The notes under the pieces were generated by a model. That model saw nothing but the letters and a program-made list of their open reading frames with translations. It was not told the DNA's origin and did not search any database. From assembly GCF_014647655.1 (NCBI RefSeq), contig NZ_BMPP01000040.1, forward strand, positions 1 through 11,701: 11,701 bases of DNA, read 5' to 3'. The stretch is from Deinococcus malanensis. GTDB lineage: Bacteria; Deinococcota; Deinococci; Deinococcales; Deinococcaceae. How positions within the stretch are numbered: the stretch's first letter is position 1; every line of letters begins with the position of its first letter. Of the stretch, positions 1 through 6,265 are shown piece by piece. Position numbers and translations under genes: made by a program.

Positions 1-1259
1 ATCAGGACGCCCTTGCCGCGGATGTTCGCGTTCTCGATGATCACCGGCTCGGTCGTCTGGATGCTCACGGCTGGACCGGTGTCGGGGCTTTCCCAGTTGC
101 CGCTGTAGGTTCCGCCCCGCGAGATGACCAGCTTGCCACCATACGTCACGGTGGATGAAGTGGGTGCGGGAGCGACCGTTGGTGTGGGGGCCACTTCGGT
201 GCTGAGGCGGGCACCGGCCCAGTCGGCATGGTCGAAGTCGGTGGAAGCGCCGGGGGTCACGACCAGCTTGAGTTCACGCGCGCCCCGGATGTCCACAAAC
301 GGCTTCTGTGTGGCGCTGTCCCCGGTCACCTCGCCGGAGTCGAAGCGCAGGGTGCCGTCAACCCACACCTGGAAGCTGGCGCTGCCCTGCGAGCCCACCT
401 CGTCGTCCAGACCGACGTCCGCCTTGAAGCTCGAGTAAGTGCCGTCCAGCGGGTAGACGATCGTCGAGCCGGCGTGCACGCCCAGACCTTTGGCATGGGT
501 GACCCCCTGCAGCGTCAGGATGCGGCCGTCGCCGGCCTGGCTCTCACCGTTGGACATGTCGCGCTCCACCGGACCCCAGGCGTTGGTGCTGCTCGTCCAG
601 GCCAGCTCGCTCAGGAACCGCTCCGGGGGGATACAGTTGAGCAGGGTGGGCGAGACCCAGTCCGCGTGGTCGAAACTCGGGCCGTCTCCGGCGTCGGTGA
701 CGACCAGACGCAGCAGCTTCTTGCCACTCACAGCCACGCTGGCGTTCTTGGTCATACTGGCGCCCGTCATGCGGCCGGAGTCATACAGCAGCGTTCCGTC
801 GGCGTAGATCTGGAACACCACGCTGCCGGCGTTGCCGACCTCGTCATCGATCCCCATGCCGGTGGTAAAGGTCGTGCAGCGCCCGCCGAGGTCGAAGGTC
901 ATGCTCGACGCGGCGTTGGTGCCGAAGCCGCTGGTGTACGTCTTGCCCTGCAGGGTCAGTGTCCGGCCGTCACCGGCTGCCTGCTCTCCATTGGAACGGT
1001 CAATCTCGATCGGGCCCCAGCCGTTGGTGGCACTGGTCCAGGGAACACGGGTCAGGTTGTTGGTACCGCCTGCAATGGACTGTATGGACTGTGAGGACAG
1101 GCTGGTCACGCTGGAGACCCAGCCCGTCTCGCTGTTTGGTTCAGAAGCTGCTGCCGGGGTACTTGCCGTGGGGGTGGGCGTGGTTCCGCAGGCGGAGATG
1201 ATCAGGCTCAGGGAGAGGGTGGCGGTGAGGGTCAGGTTTTTCAGGGTATGGGTACGCAT
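1..1259 (-). CDS. Secreted lipoprotein with two NPCBM domains and the start of a beta-helix domain (3' end off window)
   Basis: The reading frame is open from an ATG at 1259 to the left edge (419 codons), so the C-terminus is missing. Residues 1-24 are a lipoprotein signal peptide ending in the lipobox I-S-A-C (Cys24), so the protein is probably anchored to an outer surface. Two homologous NPCBM-type (galactose-binding-like, carbohydrate-binding) modules follow at about 68-203 and 214-350. They share the motifs W(T)S(S/A)TN.WGP, SNGE, GDGR.LTLQG, G(I/L)DDEVG and FDHADW. A Pro/Thr linker (about 355-368) leads into a Gly-rich stretch (372-419, GGTYSGNWES..., PVIIENANIRG) that resembles the first coils of a right-handed parallel beta-helix. 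The likely role is binding, and perhaps processing, extracellular or envelope polysaccharide. The catalytic or effector part lies beyond the window. The start is supported by AAGGGAG eight bases upstream. Expression is probably controlled by the c-di-GMP riboswitch in the leader. The domain calls rest on recognised motifs; the substrate is unknown. Confidence 0.85.
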   Translation of the reverse strand, partial: MRTHTLKNLTLTATLSLSLIISACGTTPTPTASTPAAASEPNSETGWVSSVTSLSSQSIQSIAGGTNNLTRVPWTSATNGWGPIEIDRSNGEQAAGDGRTLTLQGKTYTSGFGTNAASSMTFDLGGRCTTFTTGMGIDDEVGNAGSVVFQIYADGTLLYDSGRMTGASMTKNASVAVSGKKLLRLVVTDAGDGPSFDHADWVSPTLLNCIPPERFLSELAWTSSTNAWGPVERDMSNGESQAGDGRILTLQGVTHAKGLGVHAGSTIVYPLDGTYSSFKADVGLDDEVGSQGSASFQVWVDGTLRFDSGEVTGDSATQKPFVDIRGARELKLVVTPGASTDFDHADWAGARLSTEVAPTPTVAPAPTSSTVTYGGKLVISRGGTYSGNWESPDTGPAVSIQTTEPVIIENANIRGKGVL

Positions 1260-1264
1260 GTTGA

Positions 1265-1373
1265 CTCCCTTCTTTCGGTAGCTCGGCCGACCTCATGGGT
1301 CCCGGGGGCTTTGCGTCACCGCCTTGCGGCGGTTTTGCCTTTTTCGTTTCAGGGAGGAACCTTTGGGTTCTCC
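1265..1373 (-). promoter_or_regulatory. Probable riboswitch expression platform (SD / anti-SD / competing hairpin)
   Basis: The Shine-Dalgarno AGGGAG (1265-1270, minus strand) is perfectly complementary to CUCCCU at 1351-1356, just 5' of the aptamer. Pairing of the two would close the aptamer and hide the ribosome site. The same CUCC bases are also the 3' arm of an upstream hairpin, GGAGAACC-CAAA-GGUUCCUCC (1353-1373), which has one bulged C. The two pairings cannot coexist, as expected for a translational switch. Ligand binding should favour the aptamer-closing pairing and so switch the gene off, but the direction is inference. Confidence 0.55.
1276..1345 (-). promoter_or_regulatory. Class I c-di-GMP riboswitch aptamer (GEMM-I)
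   Basis: Read on the minus strand from 1345 to 1276, the leader shows the GEMM-I signature in order. GGCAAAA comes first, then a hairpin CCGCC-GCAA-GGCGG whose GNRA tetraloop is typical of this class. Next is the near-invariant UGACGCAAAGCC, then a second stem GACC-CAUGA-GGUC, then GCCGAGCUACCG, matching the usual 3' end (AGCCGGGUUACCG in many members). The known function of the class is to bind c-di-GMP and switch expression of the gene downstream. The aptamer ends six bases before the AGGGAG Shine-Dalgarno of the NPCBM lipoprotein, so control of translation initiation is the likely mode. Recognition is by eye; a covariance-model search would settle it. Confidence 0.85.
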
Positions 1374-1466
1374 GCTGCCTGAAAGTTAAGGGATAGTGAA
1401 TGACAAGTGCCTTACAGTGAGGAAGCTCTCAGGTTTGTCACATATAAGGATTTGAAGAATCCATAA

Positions 1467-1619
1467 ATGAGCCGTAGGACGGCAGCTATCCCCTCCTCAA
1501 TCCAGGCCCACATCCAAGCCGGCCGGTGCGGGTGTGAACTGAACAACCCGCAGGGCAGCTGCTGCCTCGGGAACGTCAACCGCACGCTGAGGACCCTGCG
1601 GGAGGCCGGGCATGCCTGA
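1467..1619 (+). CDS. Small Cys-containing protein (CxC...CC), 50 aa
   Basis: This complete short ORF runs from ATG at 1467 to TGA at 1617-1619. It has a helical, Gln/Ala-containing first part ([10 protein letters not shown]), then a compact C-x-C...C-C cluster ([17 protein letters not shown]), then a basic, probably helical tail ([13 protein letters not shown]). The four cysteines sit within 14 residues, which suggests a metal or Fe-S site, but I do not recognise a named family and claim no function. The protein-like composition, the conserved-looking CCLG element and the clean stop before a strong hairpin argue for a real gene. Against it, the Shine-Dalgarno is weak: a GAAGA-like stretch lies about 9 bases upstream. 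It is divergent from the riboswitch-controlled lipoprotein and convergent with the DoxX-like gene. Confidence 0.5.
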   Translation: MSRRTAAIPSSIQAHIQAGRCGCELNNPQGSCCLGNVNRTLRTLREAGHA

Positions 1620-1674
1620 GACGGCCTCCCCGCGCTGCTGAACTGCTGTGATAGACAATCACCGGAAGCAATGC

Positions 1675-1709
1675 TGCGGGGTGGGCGTGAACATCACGCC
1701 TACCCCGCA
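1675..1709. terminator. Strong inverted repeat between convergent genes, probable bidirectional terminator
   Basis: The arms TGCGGGGTGGGCGTGA and TCACGCCTACCCCGCA form a 16-position stem with a single mismatch, around the 3-base loop ACA. It lies between the stop of the small Cys protein (+, 1619) and the stop of the DoxX-like gene (-, 1742), which is where a shared terminator is expected. The following bases (GTTCTT) are only a weak U-run on the plus strand, so a role in RNA 3'-end stability is also possible. Confidence 0.65.
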
Positions 1710-1741
1710 CGTTCTTCACACGCAGGCGGAGGTGCTCAGCC

Positions 1742-2248
1742 TCAGGGCTCACGATGAAAACGCCGGCGAAACCTCTGGTGAAGGGCTTGCGTCCGCTTAG
1801 CGGTGTCGGCTGAGCGGGCGTCCATGATGAGTTTGCCTCCACGTGCGGTCGCGCCCACCACCAGCGCGGCGGACATCAGCACCAGGTTCTTCACGATGTA
1901 CTGGCCTTCCAGGTTCGGCACCCAGGGCACGACGGTAAAGGTTTCCTGCGGGAAAAACACCAGCGGCAGGAAGGTGCCGGCCATCTGCGCGAACAGCAGC
2001 AGCAACTTCACGCGCAGGAACCGGCCGGTCAGCAGGCCCAGCCCGATGGCGCATTCCCAGGTGGCCAGCACTGGCAGGCTGACCCCCGGAGGCACTGCAC
2101 CGAAGGTCAGCACCGAGATGGTCCGGGTGGCCAGGCCTTCAGCAGAACTTACGCCCGGGAAGAGCTTCTGGACCCCGAACCAGAGGAAGATAATCCCGAG
2201 GGAGAAGCGCAGCTGGGTAATGCCGTGCCGTGCCCACCAGCCGATCAA
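1742..2248 (-). CDS. DoxX-like integral membrane protein
   Basis: The 168-residue frame has about four membrane segments (roughly residues 10-28, 53-76, 81-100 and 117-135). It also has the DoxX-like landmarks RFSLGIIFLWFGVQKLFPG near the N-terminus, PVLATWECAIGLGLLTGR in the middle, and EGQYIVKNLVLMSAALVVGA near the end. Members are small membrane proteins of poorly defined, often redox-related, role. The first usable start in this frame is a TTG at 2248 with no good Shine-Dalgarno. However, the frame stays open up to 2335 and the residues just before the TTG (SAQLNLLDAQ) look like coding sequence. A well-placed ATG with GGAGG upstream exists at 2349, but in another frame that stops after 15 codons. 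The gene is therefore probably frameshifted near its 5' end, or uses a poor start. It ends with a basic tail (RFRRRFHREP). Confidence 0.75.
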   Translation of the reverse strand: MIGWWARHGITQLRFSLGIIFLWFGVQKLFPGVSSAEGLATRTISVLTFGAVPPGVSLPVLATWECAIGLGLLTGRFLRVKLLLLFAQMAGTFLPLVFFPQETFTVVPWVPNLEGQYIVKNLVLMSAALVVGATARGGKLIMDARSADTAKRTQALHQRFRRRFHREP

Positions 2249-2626
2249 CTGGGCATCCAGGAGATTCAGCTGCGCGCTGACCTGCGCTTTGCCCTGGAAG
2301 ATTAGGAAGGACTGAGGGCGGTGCGGTCGGTGGGTTCAATACGGTTCATTCGGGCCTCCAGCAGGAACACCCTGAACTTCGTTCCTGGTCTGAAGGGATA
2401 TATGCGGAAAAGAGGGCTTCAGATGTTTGGGCGTGCCCTCGTCCTGGTTAACGGTCCAGCCCATGAAGCTCTCCCGGCCTGCCTGTCAGCGCGTCCCAGG
2501 CGAGCACGCTGCCATCACCGTATGACCTTTTTTGTCTGCATCAAGGTGCGTTGACGTTAGACGCTGTTCCGTTATTCGGTTACCGTGCTGTCCTGAGTGC
2601 AAACCCCACTCCCCTCACCGTCCGGA

Positions 2627-3250
2627 TCACCCCATAACCACCGGCCTCACGTAACTTCCCCGCACGTTCCCCAGATGAACGTCCACGAGGCCTATCTTGT
2701 CTGTCTCTTCCTCTCGCCACAGGTGCCGCACGATCGCGTCACGGCTGTACAGCCGGCCCGGCTGCTGCGACAGAAGGGCCATCAGCTCGAACTCCTTGTT
2801 CGAGAGCGGCGCCTCGTGGCCATCATAAAAACAGAGCCGTCGTGACAGGGACACCGTCAGGAGGCCGAGCGTCATCAGGTCCTGGCTGGTCTGGTGACGG
2901 AGCTGCACCTGCACCCGGGCAAGCAGTTCAGGCGGATCAAAAGGCTTGGTGACGTAGTCATCGGCCCCCACCCCCAGCAGGTCGGTTTTACTGGAAACGT
3001 CATCGACAGCCGTCAGAACCAAGATACGGACCTCCCCAGCCTTGCGCAGCCGGCGCGCGACTTCCACGCCGTTCATGTCCGGGAGGCCCAGATCGAGAAT
3101 GATCAGGACCGGATGGTGCTCGTGCGCGGACGTGAGCCCACCCACGCCATCCGCAGCGGTCAGGACCTCATAGCCAGCATTTTCGCGTTCGTACTGCACG
3201 ACCCGGGTGATGTCCAGATCATCTTTAATGACAAGAATCGTGGGGGGCAT
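2627..3250 (-). CDS. OmpR/PhoB-family response regulator with frameshifted C-terminus
   Basis: The start is the ATG at 3250, with GGAG about 6 bases upstream, which gives a normal receiver N-terminus (MPPTILVIKDD). The receiver domain (1-118) keeps the phospho-acceptor Asp53 (LIILDLGLPDMNG), the switch Thr80 and Lys102 (KPF). The first acidic-pocket residue, normally Glu or Asp, is Lys9. The winged-helix DNA-binding domain (about 126-207) is normal through LSNKEFELMALL and VDVHLGNVR197. The frame then changes to an unrelated ten-residue tail. One frame over, the sequence continues as KLREAGGYGVIRTVRGVGF, the canonical wing of the family, to a TAA at 2580. One base therefore appears to be missing near 2657-2661. 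As written, the protein lacks the DNA-contacting wing and is probably inactive. No histidine kinase is seen downstream. Confidence 0.85.
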   Translation of the reverse strand: MPPTILVIKDDLDITRVVQYERENAGYEVLTAADGVGGLTSAHEHHPVLIILDLGLPDMNGVEVARRLRKAGEVRILVLTAVDDVSSKTDLLGVGADDYVTKPFDPPELLARVQVQLRHQTSQDLMTLGLLTVSLSRRLCFYDGHEAPLSNKEFELMALLSQQPGRLYSRDAIVRHLWREEETDKIGLVDVHLGNVRGSYVRPVVMG

Positions 3251-3304
3251 ACCGACTCCGTTCCGCGGACCAGTAACTGGATATTCCGCCATGCTAAGGA
3301 GCAA

Positions 3305-3602
3305 TGCTGACCCGAACGCCGGAACTGCCCTACGCGTTCATTCAGAAAGCAGGACCCCGCCAGGACATAACCTTCCATTTTGACGACACTCATCCGGCGC
3401 TGTCACCTGATGTCCGATCAGGGCAGCTGGACCGCCTGCGTGTGGTGGCCTCCAAGGTGGAAGCGCCTGCCGATCCAGATGGGAGGAGTGCTCCGGTGGT
3501 TACCCGCGTGCGTGATCCGACGAGGCCGCATTGACACCTCGCGCGCGCGGAGCTTCCGGTGGAACAGGAGCGCCTGGCCGTCCTGGCACCACCCCCTCGT
3601 CC
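3305..3602. other. Intergenic stretch with no supported gene
   Basis: Between the upstream side of the response regulator and the 71-residue minus-strand ORF I see only short overlapping frames on both strands, with no Shine-Dalgarno, motif or recognisable fragment. It may hold the response-regulator promoter near its left end, but no clear -35/-10 pair stands out. Confidence 0.4.
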
Positions 3603-3818
3603 TCAGCTTGCTCGCAGGCGCTCCAGCACCTCCAGGGCAGCATCCCGGACCTGATGAAGTGCCTCGGGCTGTACTGGCGCGTTCTTGTAGAGCCTGCGGA
3701 GGGTACGGATTTCAGGCAGGAGATCGTAGCGCTGCGCGGTTGTGACAGCGATCTGCGCTTCGATCACCGCCCGTACGGCTGTCAGCTCAGTAGCATCGGC
3801 TCTGCTCATGTCAGCCAT
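3603..3818 (-). CDS. Hypothetical small helical protein, 71 aa
   Basis: ATG at 3818 to TGA at 3603-3605. The product is almost entirely predicted helix, rich in Ala, Leu, Arg and Glu (for example TAVRAVIEAQIAV and DAALEVLERLRAS), with no Cys, no membrane segment and no signal peptide. It is compositionally like a real cytoplasmic protein and unlike the shadow frames around it. There is no convincing Shine-Dalgarno before either candidate start (Met1, or Met4 at 3809), which lowers confidence. The upstream sequence (about 3835-3885) is unusually AT-rich for this window and could hold its promoter. I do not recognise the family. Confidence 0.5.
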   Translation of the reverse strand: MADMSRADATELTAVRAVIEAQIAVTTAQRYDLLPEIRTLRRLYKNAPVQPEALHQVRDAALEVLERLRAS

Positions 3819-3931
3819 TGGACCACATGGTTTCTCACAATCAACAACTTAAAAATCATTAAACTCTTAAGATTCGGGTGGATGCTGATGGTCTATAGCA
3901 GCGAAGTGCTTCCTGGGCCGGTCGATGGGCG

Positions 3932-4246
3932 TCATTCCGCTTCGAGTTCGGTCATGAGGTGGTCGCATACGCCTGCACGCCTCCACCGCCCGTAGACTTC
4001 ATGCAGAATGTCCGTGCGTAATACCCGGGTGTTACAGTCCCGAACAACTGCACGCCTAACCCCTGACACGCGCAACAGGCCGGCCAGATAGATCCATTGG
4101 GGGAGGACACGCGTGGTGTGGTGCAGACGCGCATCAGCCTTCCCGTGGAGGACAACGGCGAACCAGCCCCACAGCGACAGGACACCAGGGCTGGAACCCA
4201 GCAAACCTTCTGCCCGGCCGCTGGTTGCACGATTGACCTCAACCAT
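3932..4246 (-). CDS. Hypothetical protein, 104 aa
   Basis: This is an open minus-strand frame from ATG at 4246. It contains a Trp/aromatic-rich middle (SLWGWFAVVLHG, VLPQWIYLAGLLRV) and a charged C-terminus (GRWRRAGVCDHLMTELEAE). No motif is recognised. The start has only a poor GGACGG-like upstream match. A second frame of similar size (3952-4242) overlaps it with a less protein-like composition, and I judge that one a shadow. This could be a genuine orphan gene or a fragment of something decayed. Confidence 0.3.
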   Translation of the reverse strand: MVEVNRATSGRAEGLLGSSPGVLSLWGWFAVVLHGKADARLHHTTRVLPQWIYLAGLLRVSGVRRAVVRDCNTRVLRTDILHEVYGRWRRAGVCDHLMTELEAE

Positions 4247-4337
4247 GACTGAGCCCGTCCAGCCCGTACGCCAAGCTACAGCCGCTTAACTTCAGCTACG
4301 CTATAGCGGGCCAGGCCCACAATAGTGTTCAGCGCAT

Positions 4338-5531
4338 TTAACGCACGGCGCCGGTGGCACTCAGCGTGTAACTCGGGGTACGGCTCGCCCAGACCACTCG
4401 GGCGTAGTACCGCGTGTTGGCCTGCAGGGTGAGCGTCACGCTGTCGGCATTGCTTTTTGACCTCCGGCTGCTGCCCAGCAGGGTCGTTCCATCGGGTGTG
4501 TAGATCTCCAGGTCGCTGTTCCACCCGGTAGTCAGGGAAACCGTGGCCCGACCACCCAGGTCGGTGCTGGTGAAGGTGTACCAGTCCTGCGTATCGCTGG
4601 AAGAGAGCGTGCCTGATCCTGAGGTGGCTTTGGTCAGGCTCAGGGCTCCTGCCGGAGTGTCGTCCGTCGGTATCTTGATGGGATCCGTGGCGGGGGGGGT
4701 GGATCCTAGTGGGCTAAAGCTCACGTAATCCACCAACATGTACTGCGTACCGGCTGTTGCTAGGCCACCCCAGCCGGTAGAGTTGGTCGGCCATAAATTG
4801 AACATGAGGTGCGCTGCGGCAGTGGGGACCACACTGGTGGTGGTACGCTTGAGCACGCCGTCGATGTAAAAGTCAATCCTAGTGGGCGTCCAGTCCCAGC
4901 GGTAGGTGTGGAAGTCCTGGGACAGGTCCGCACCGGTGCCACCGGTACCGTAATCATGACGGTTCGTGGTCTGCCAGGCGCCCATCCAGTCAATGGTGCG
5001 GTTCTGACCTTCGATCTCGTGGTCAATCTCAGTTTCGGAGTCGTTGACGAAGCTGAAGAAGCCAGTGATGTTGCCACTGGTGCCCACACCGCGCACCGCA
5101 GGATCAGCACTGGTGCTTGCCGCCCGCAGGCGCGCTTCGTAGGTACCGTAGCCGTATCTCGTGCTGGTGGCGAGTTCGGCGGCATTGGCAATCAGCCCGG
5201 CGCTGACGTCGAGTTTCATGATCAGGTATCCCGCATTGACGGTCACGTTGCTGGTGTTCCAGTTGCCGGTCAGGCCGTCACGGGCCCAGAAGGGAGTCCA
5301 GCCGCTGTTCGACACCCACCAGCGGGCGGTGTCGAGGGTGTGGAAATCGTCGCGCCAGCTTCCTGTCACGTTGTGTGTTTCCAGAGTGGGATGAACAACA
5401 TCGTGTTCACTGCTGGGTGTGTCAGTGATGCGTGCATGGCTGGCGGGTGTGGTGATGTTGGAGCAAGCGGCGAGTGTCAGGCCCAGGCCAGTGGTGAGGA
5501 TCAGATGTGGAAATGCTTTTGGTATGAGCAT
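4338..5531 (-). CDS. Secreted GH16-family glycoside hydrolase lipoprotein with C-terminal PPC-like domain
   Basis: The 397-residue protein starts at ATG 5531 with AAGGGAG about 7 bases upstream. A lipoprotein signal ends in the lipobox L-A-A-C (Cys23). Residues about 58-275 form a GH16 (laminarinase/lichenase-type) jelly-roll fold. The catalytic signature is ETEIDHEIEG, giving Glu168 as nucleophile, Asp170 as helper and Glu172 as acid/base. Typical flanking elements are YGYGTYEARLRA before it, and DFHTYRWDWTPTRIDFYIDGVL plus MFNLWPTN after it. A linker (about 276-292) leads to a beta-rich domain (about 295-393: DTQDWYTFTST, LEIYTPDGTTLL, YYARV) like pre-peptidase C-terminal (PPC) domains of secreted enzymes. 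It should hydrolyse, or transglycosylate, beta-glucans or related polysaccharides outside the cell. The exact substrate cannot be read from the sequence. All key catalytic residues are present. Confidence 0.9.
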   Translation of the reverse strand: MLIPKAFPHLILTTGLGLTLAACSNITTPASHARITDTPSSEHDVVHPTLETHNVTGSWRDDFHTLDTARWWVSNSGWTPFWARDGLTGNWNTSNVTVNAGYLIMKLDVSAGLIANAAELATSTRYGYGTYEARLRAASTSADPAVRGVGTSGNITGFFSFVNDSETEIDHEIEGQNRTIDWMGAWQTTNRHDYGTGGTGADLSQDFHTYRWDWTPTRIDFYIDGVLKRTTTSVVPTAAAHLMFNLWPTNSTGWGGLATAGTQYMLVDYVSFSPLGSTPPATDPIKIPTDDTPAGALSLTKATSGSGTLSSSDTQDWYTFTSTDLGGRATVSLTTGWNSDLEIYTPDGTTLLGSSRRSKSNADSVTLTLQANTRYYARVVWASRTPSYTLSATGAVR

Positions 5532-5546
5532 GACTAACTCCCTTCC

Positions 5547-5862
5547 TGCGGTAATTCAGGTAATGGTTGGAGTCGGGCTGCGTGGCATTACTGCCTTATG
5601 ACCGTATTGATGATGTTGTTGAACGAGATTGATCCATGCAAGTCGAACGCCCTTCTAAAATGAAGGCGGTCTTAATGAAACTGTTCTTACATCAAGATAA
5701 ATGATTGCTCGATTAATTGTAACAATATGAAGATTCTATGATCATCCTCTAGTGAGAGGTGGTTTACATTCCGCAGCGCCTCCAACACATTGGTCTCCTG
5801 CTCCATCCACCCGATACGAGATATCCGCCCGCAGGTTATGACCCTCCAGTTCCATCAGCTGA
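5547..5862. other. AT-rich intergenic leader/promoter region of the GH16 gene
   Basis: About 315 bases without a supported gene. Bases 5600-5745 are clearly richer in A/T than the rest of the window and probably contain the GH16 promoter, though no single -35/-10 pair is convincing. Two hairpins are visible: CGCCTTC-ATTTTA-GAAGGGCG (minus strand, about 5649-5669, one bulge) and CCTCT-AGTG-AGAGG (5746-5759). A 37-codon minus-strand ORF (5855-5742) follows the membrane-protein stop but has no Shine-Dalgarno, so I do not call it. The part nearest the gene (5550-5595) faintly resembles the riboswitch leader of the NPCBM gene. Confidence 0.45.
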
Positions 5863-6060
5863 TCAACAGTCGATCAGCGGCGCTGCGCCGTCAGATCCCT
5901 CCCCGGTCTTCCACAGGCGCCCGGCACTCAGGGCCAGCACAGGGGCCAGCAGGAAAACAGGCGCCACAAGCCCACCACTCCATAAGCCCACGGCCAACCA
6001 CAGCAGCACCGCGACAGCCAGGACATACAGGGCCAGCGCCCCCGACCATCTGCTACTCAT
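5863..6060 (-). CDS. Small two-TM membrane protein, 65 aa
   Basis: The start is the ATG at 6060, directly behind an excellent Shine-Dalgarno (GAGGAAGGAT). This rules out the longer frame that begins at 6162. The product has a short basic N-terminus (MSSRW), two hydrophobic segments (about 7-27 and 29-46) joined by a Gly-rich turn, and a hydrophilic tail ending in Cys. It begins 16 bases after the stop of the Excalibur-domain fragment on the same strand, so the two were probably cotranscribed before the upstream gene was truncated. No family is recognised. Confidence 0.65.
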   Translation of the reverse strand: MSSRWSGALALYVLAVAVLLWLAVGLWSGGLVAPVFLLAPVLALSAGRLWKTGEGSDGAAPLIDC

Positions 6061-6076
6061 ATCCTTCCTCGCGCGA

Positions 6077-6265
6077 TCACTCGCAGCCGATGCCGTCACG
6101 GTCCCGGTCCAGCTTCGTGCTGTACCCAGGCTGTCCGGCTCTGATGGGTGCCGCACCTGCAACTCGCACTGCCGCGCAGTTCGCGTACATGACTGGCGCC
6201 TTCTGTGCGGGCAGGGCCGGCGCCAGGATGGACGAAGTGCCCGTCAGTGCCTTCGTGTACGCAAT
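6077..6265 (-). pseudogene. Excalibur calcium-binding domain protein, 5'-truncated
   Basis: The minus-strand frame open from 6265 to the TGA at 6077-6079 ends in a complete Excalibur domain: YANCAAVRVAG, then API(R)AGQPGYSTKLDRDRDG, then IGCE. The domain's two cysteines and its DxDxDG-type calcium-binding loop (DRDRDG) are present. The stretch before it (KALTGTSSILAPALPAQKAPV) looks like the end of a signal peptide, but there is no start: the frame meets a TAA at 6266-6268 at the border with the IS5-family transposase sequence. An internal ATG at 6190 could give only a 37-residue unsecreted domain. The likely history is loss of the 5' end through IS insertion or deletion. Excalibur domains are found in bacterial surface or secreted proteins, often alongside nucleases. 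Confidence 0.7.

Noticed and set aside
228..1094. Long plus-strand open frame of 288 codons
   Set aside because: It is antisense to the NPCBM lipoprotein, whose domains, signal peptide and SD are all clear; composition is His/Arg/Gly-rich as in GC-rich shadow frames.
1576..1842. Minus-strand 88-codon frame overlapping the DoxX 3' end
   Set aside because: It starts inside the DoxX gene in another frame, reads through the terminator-like hairpin and has no SD.
3419..3540. Possible fragment of an integrase-type transposase on the minus strand (RRITHAG...WIGRRFHLGG)
   Set aside because: The resemblance is vague, the frame is broken by stops on both sides, and no other part of such an element is nearby.
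4809..5537. Plus-strand open frame of 242 codons
   Set aside because: Antisense to the GH16 gene, which has a complete catalytic motif; the plus frame has no domain, no SD and begins inside the coding region.
5863..6162. Longer 99-residue version of the two-TM protein
   Set aside because: The extra N-terminus is out-of-frame Excalibur coding sequence; the ATG at 6060 has a near-ideal SD.
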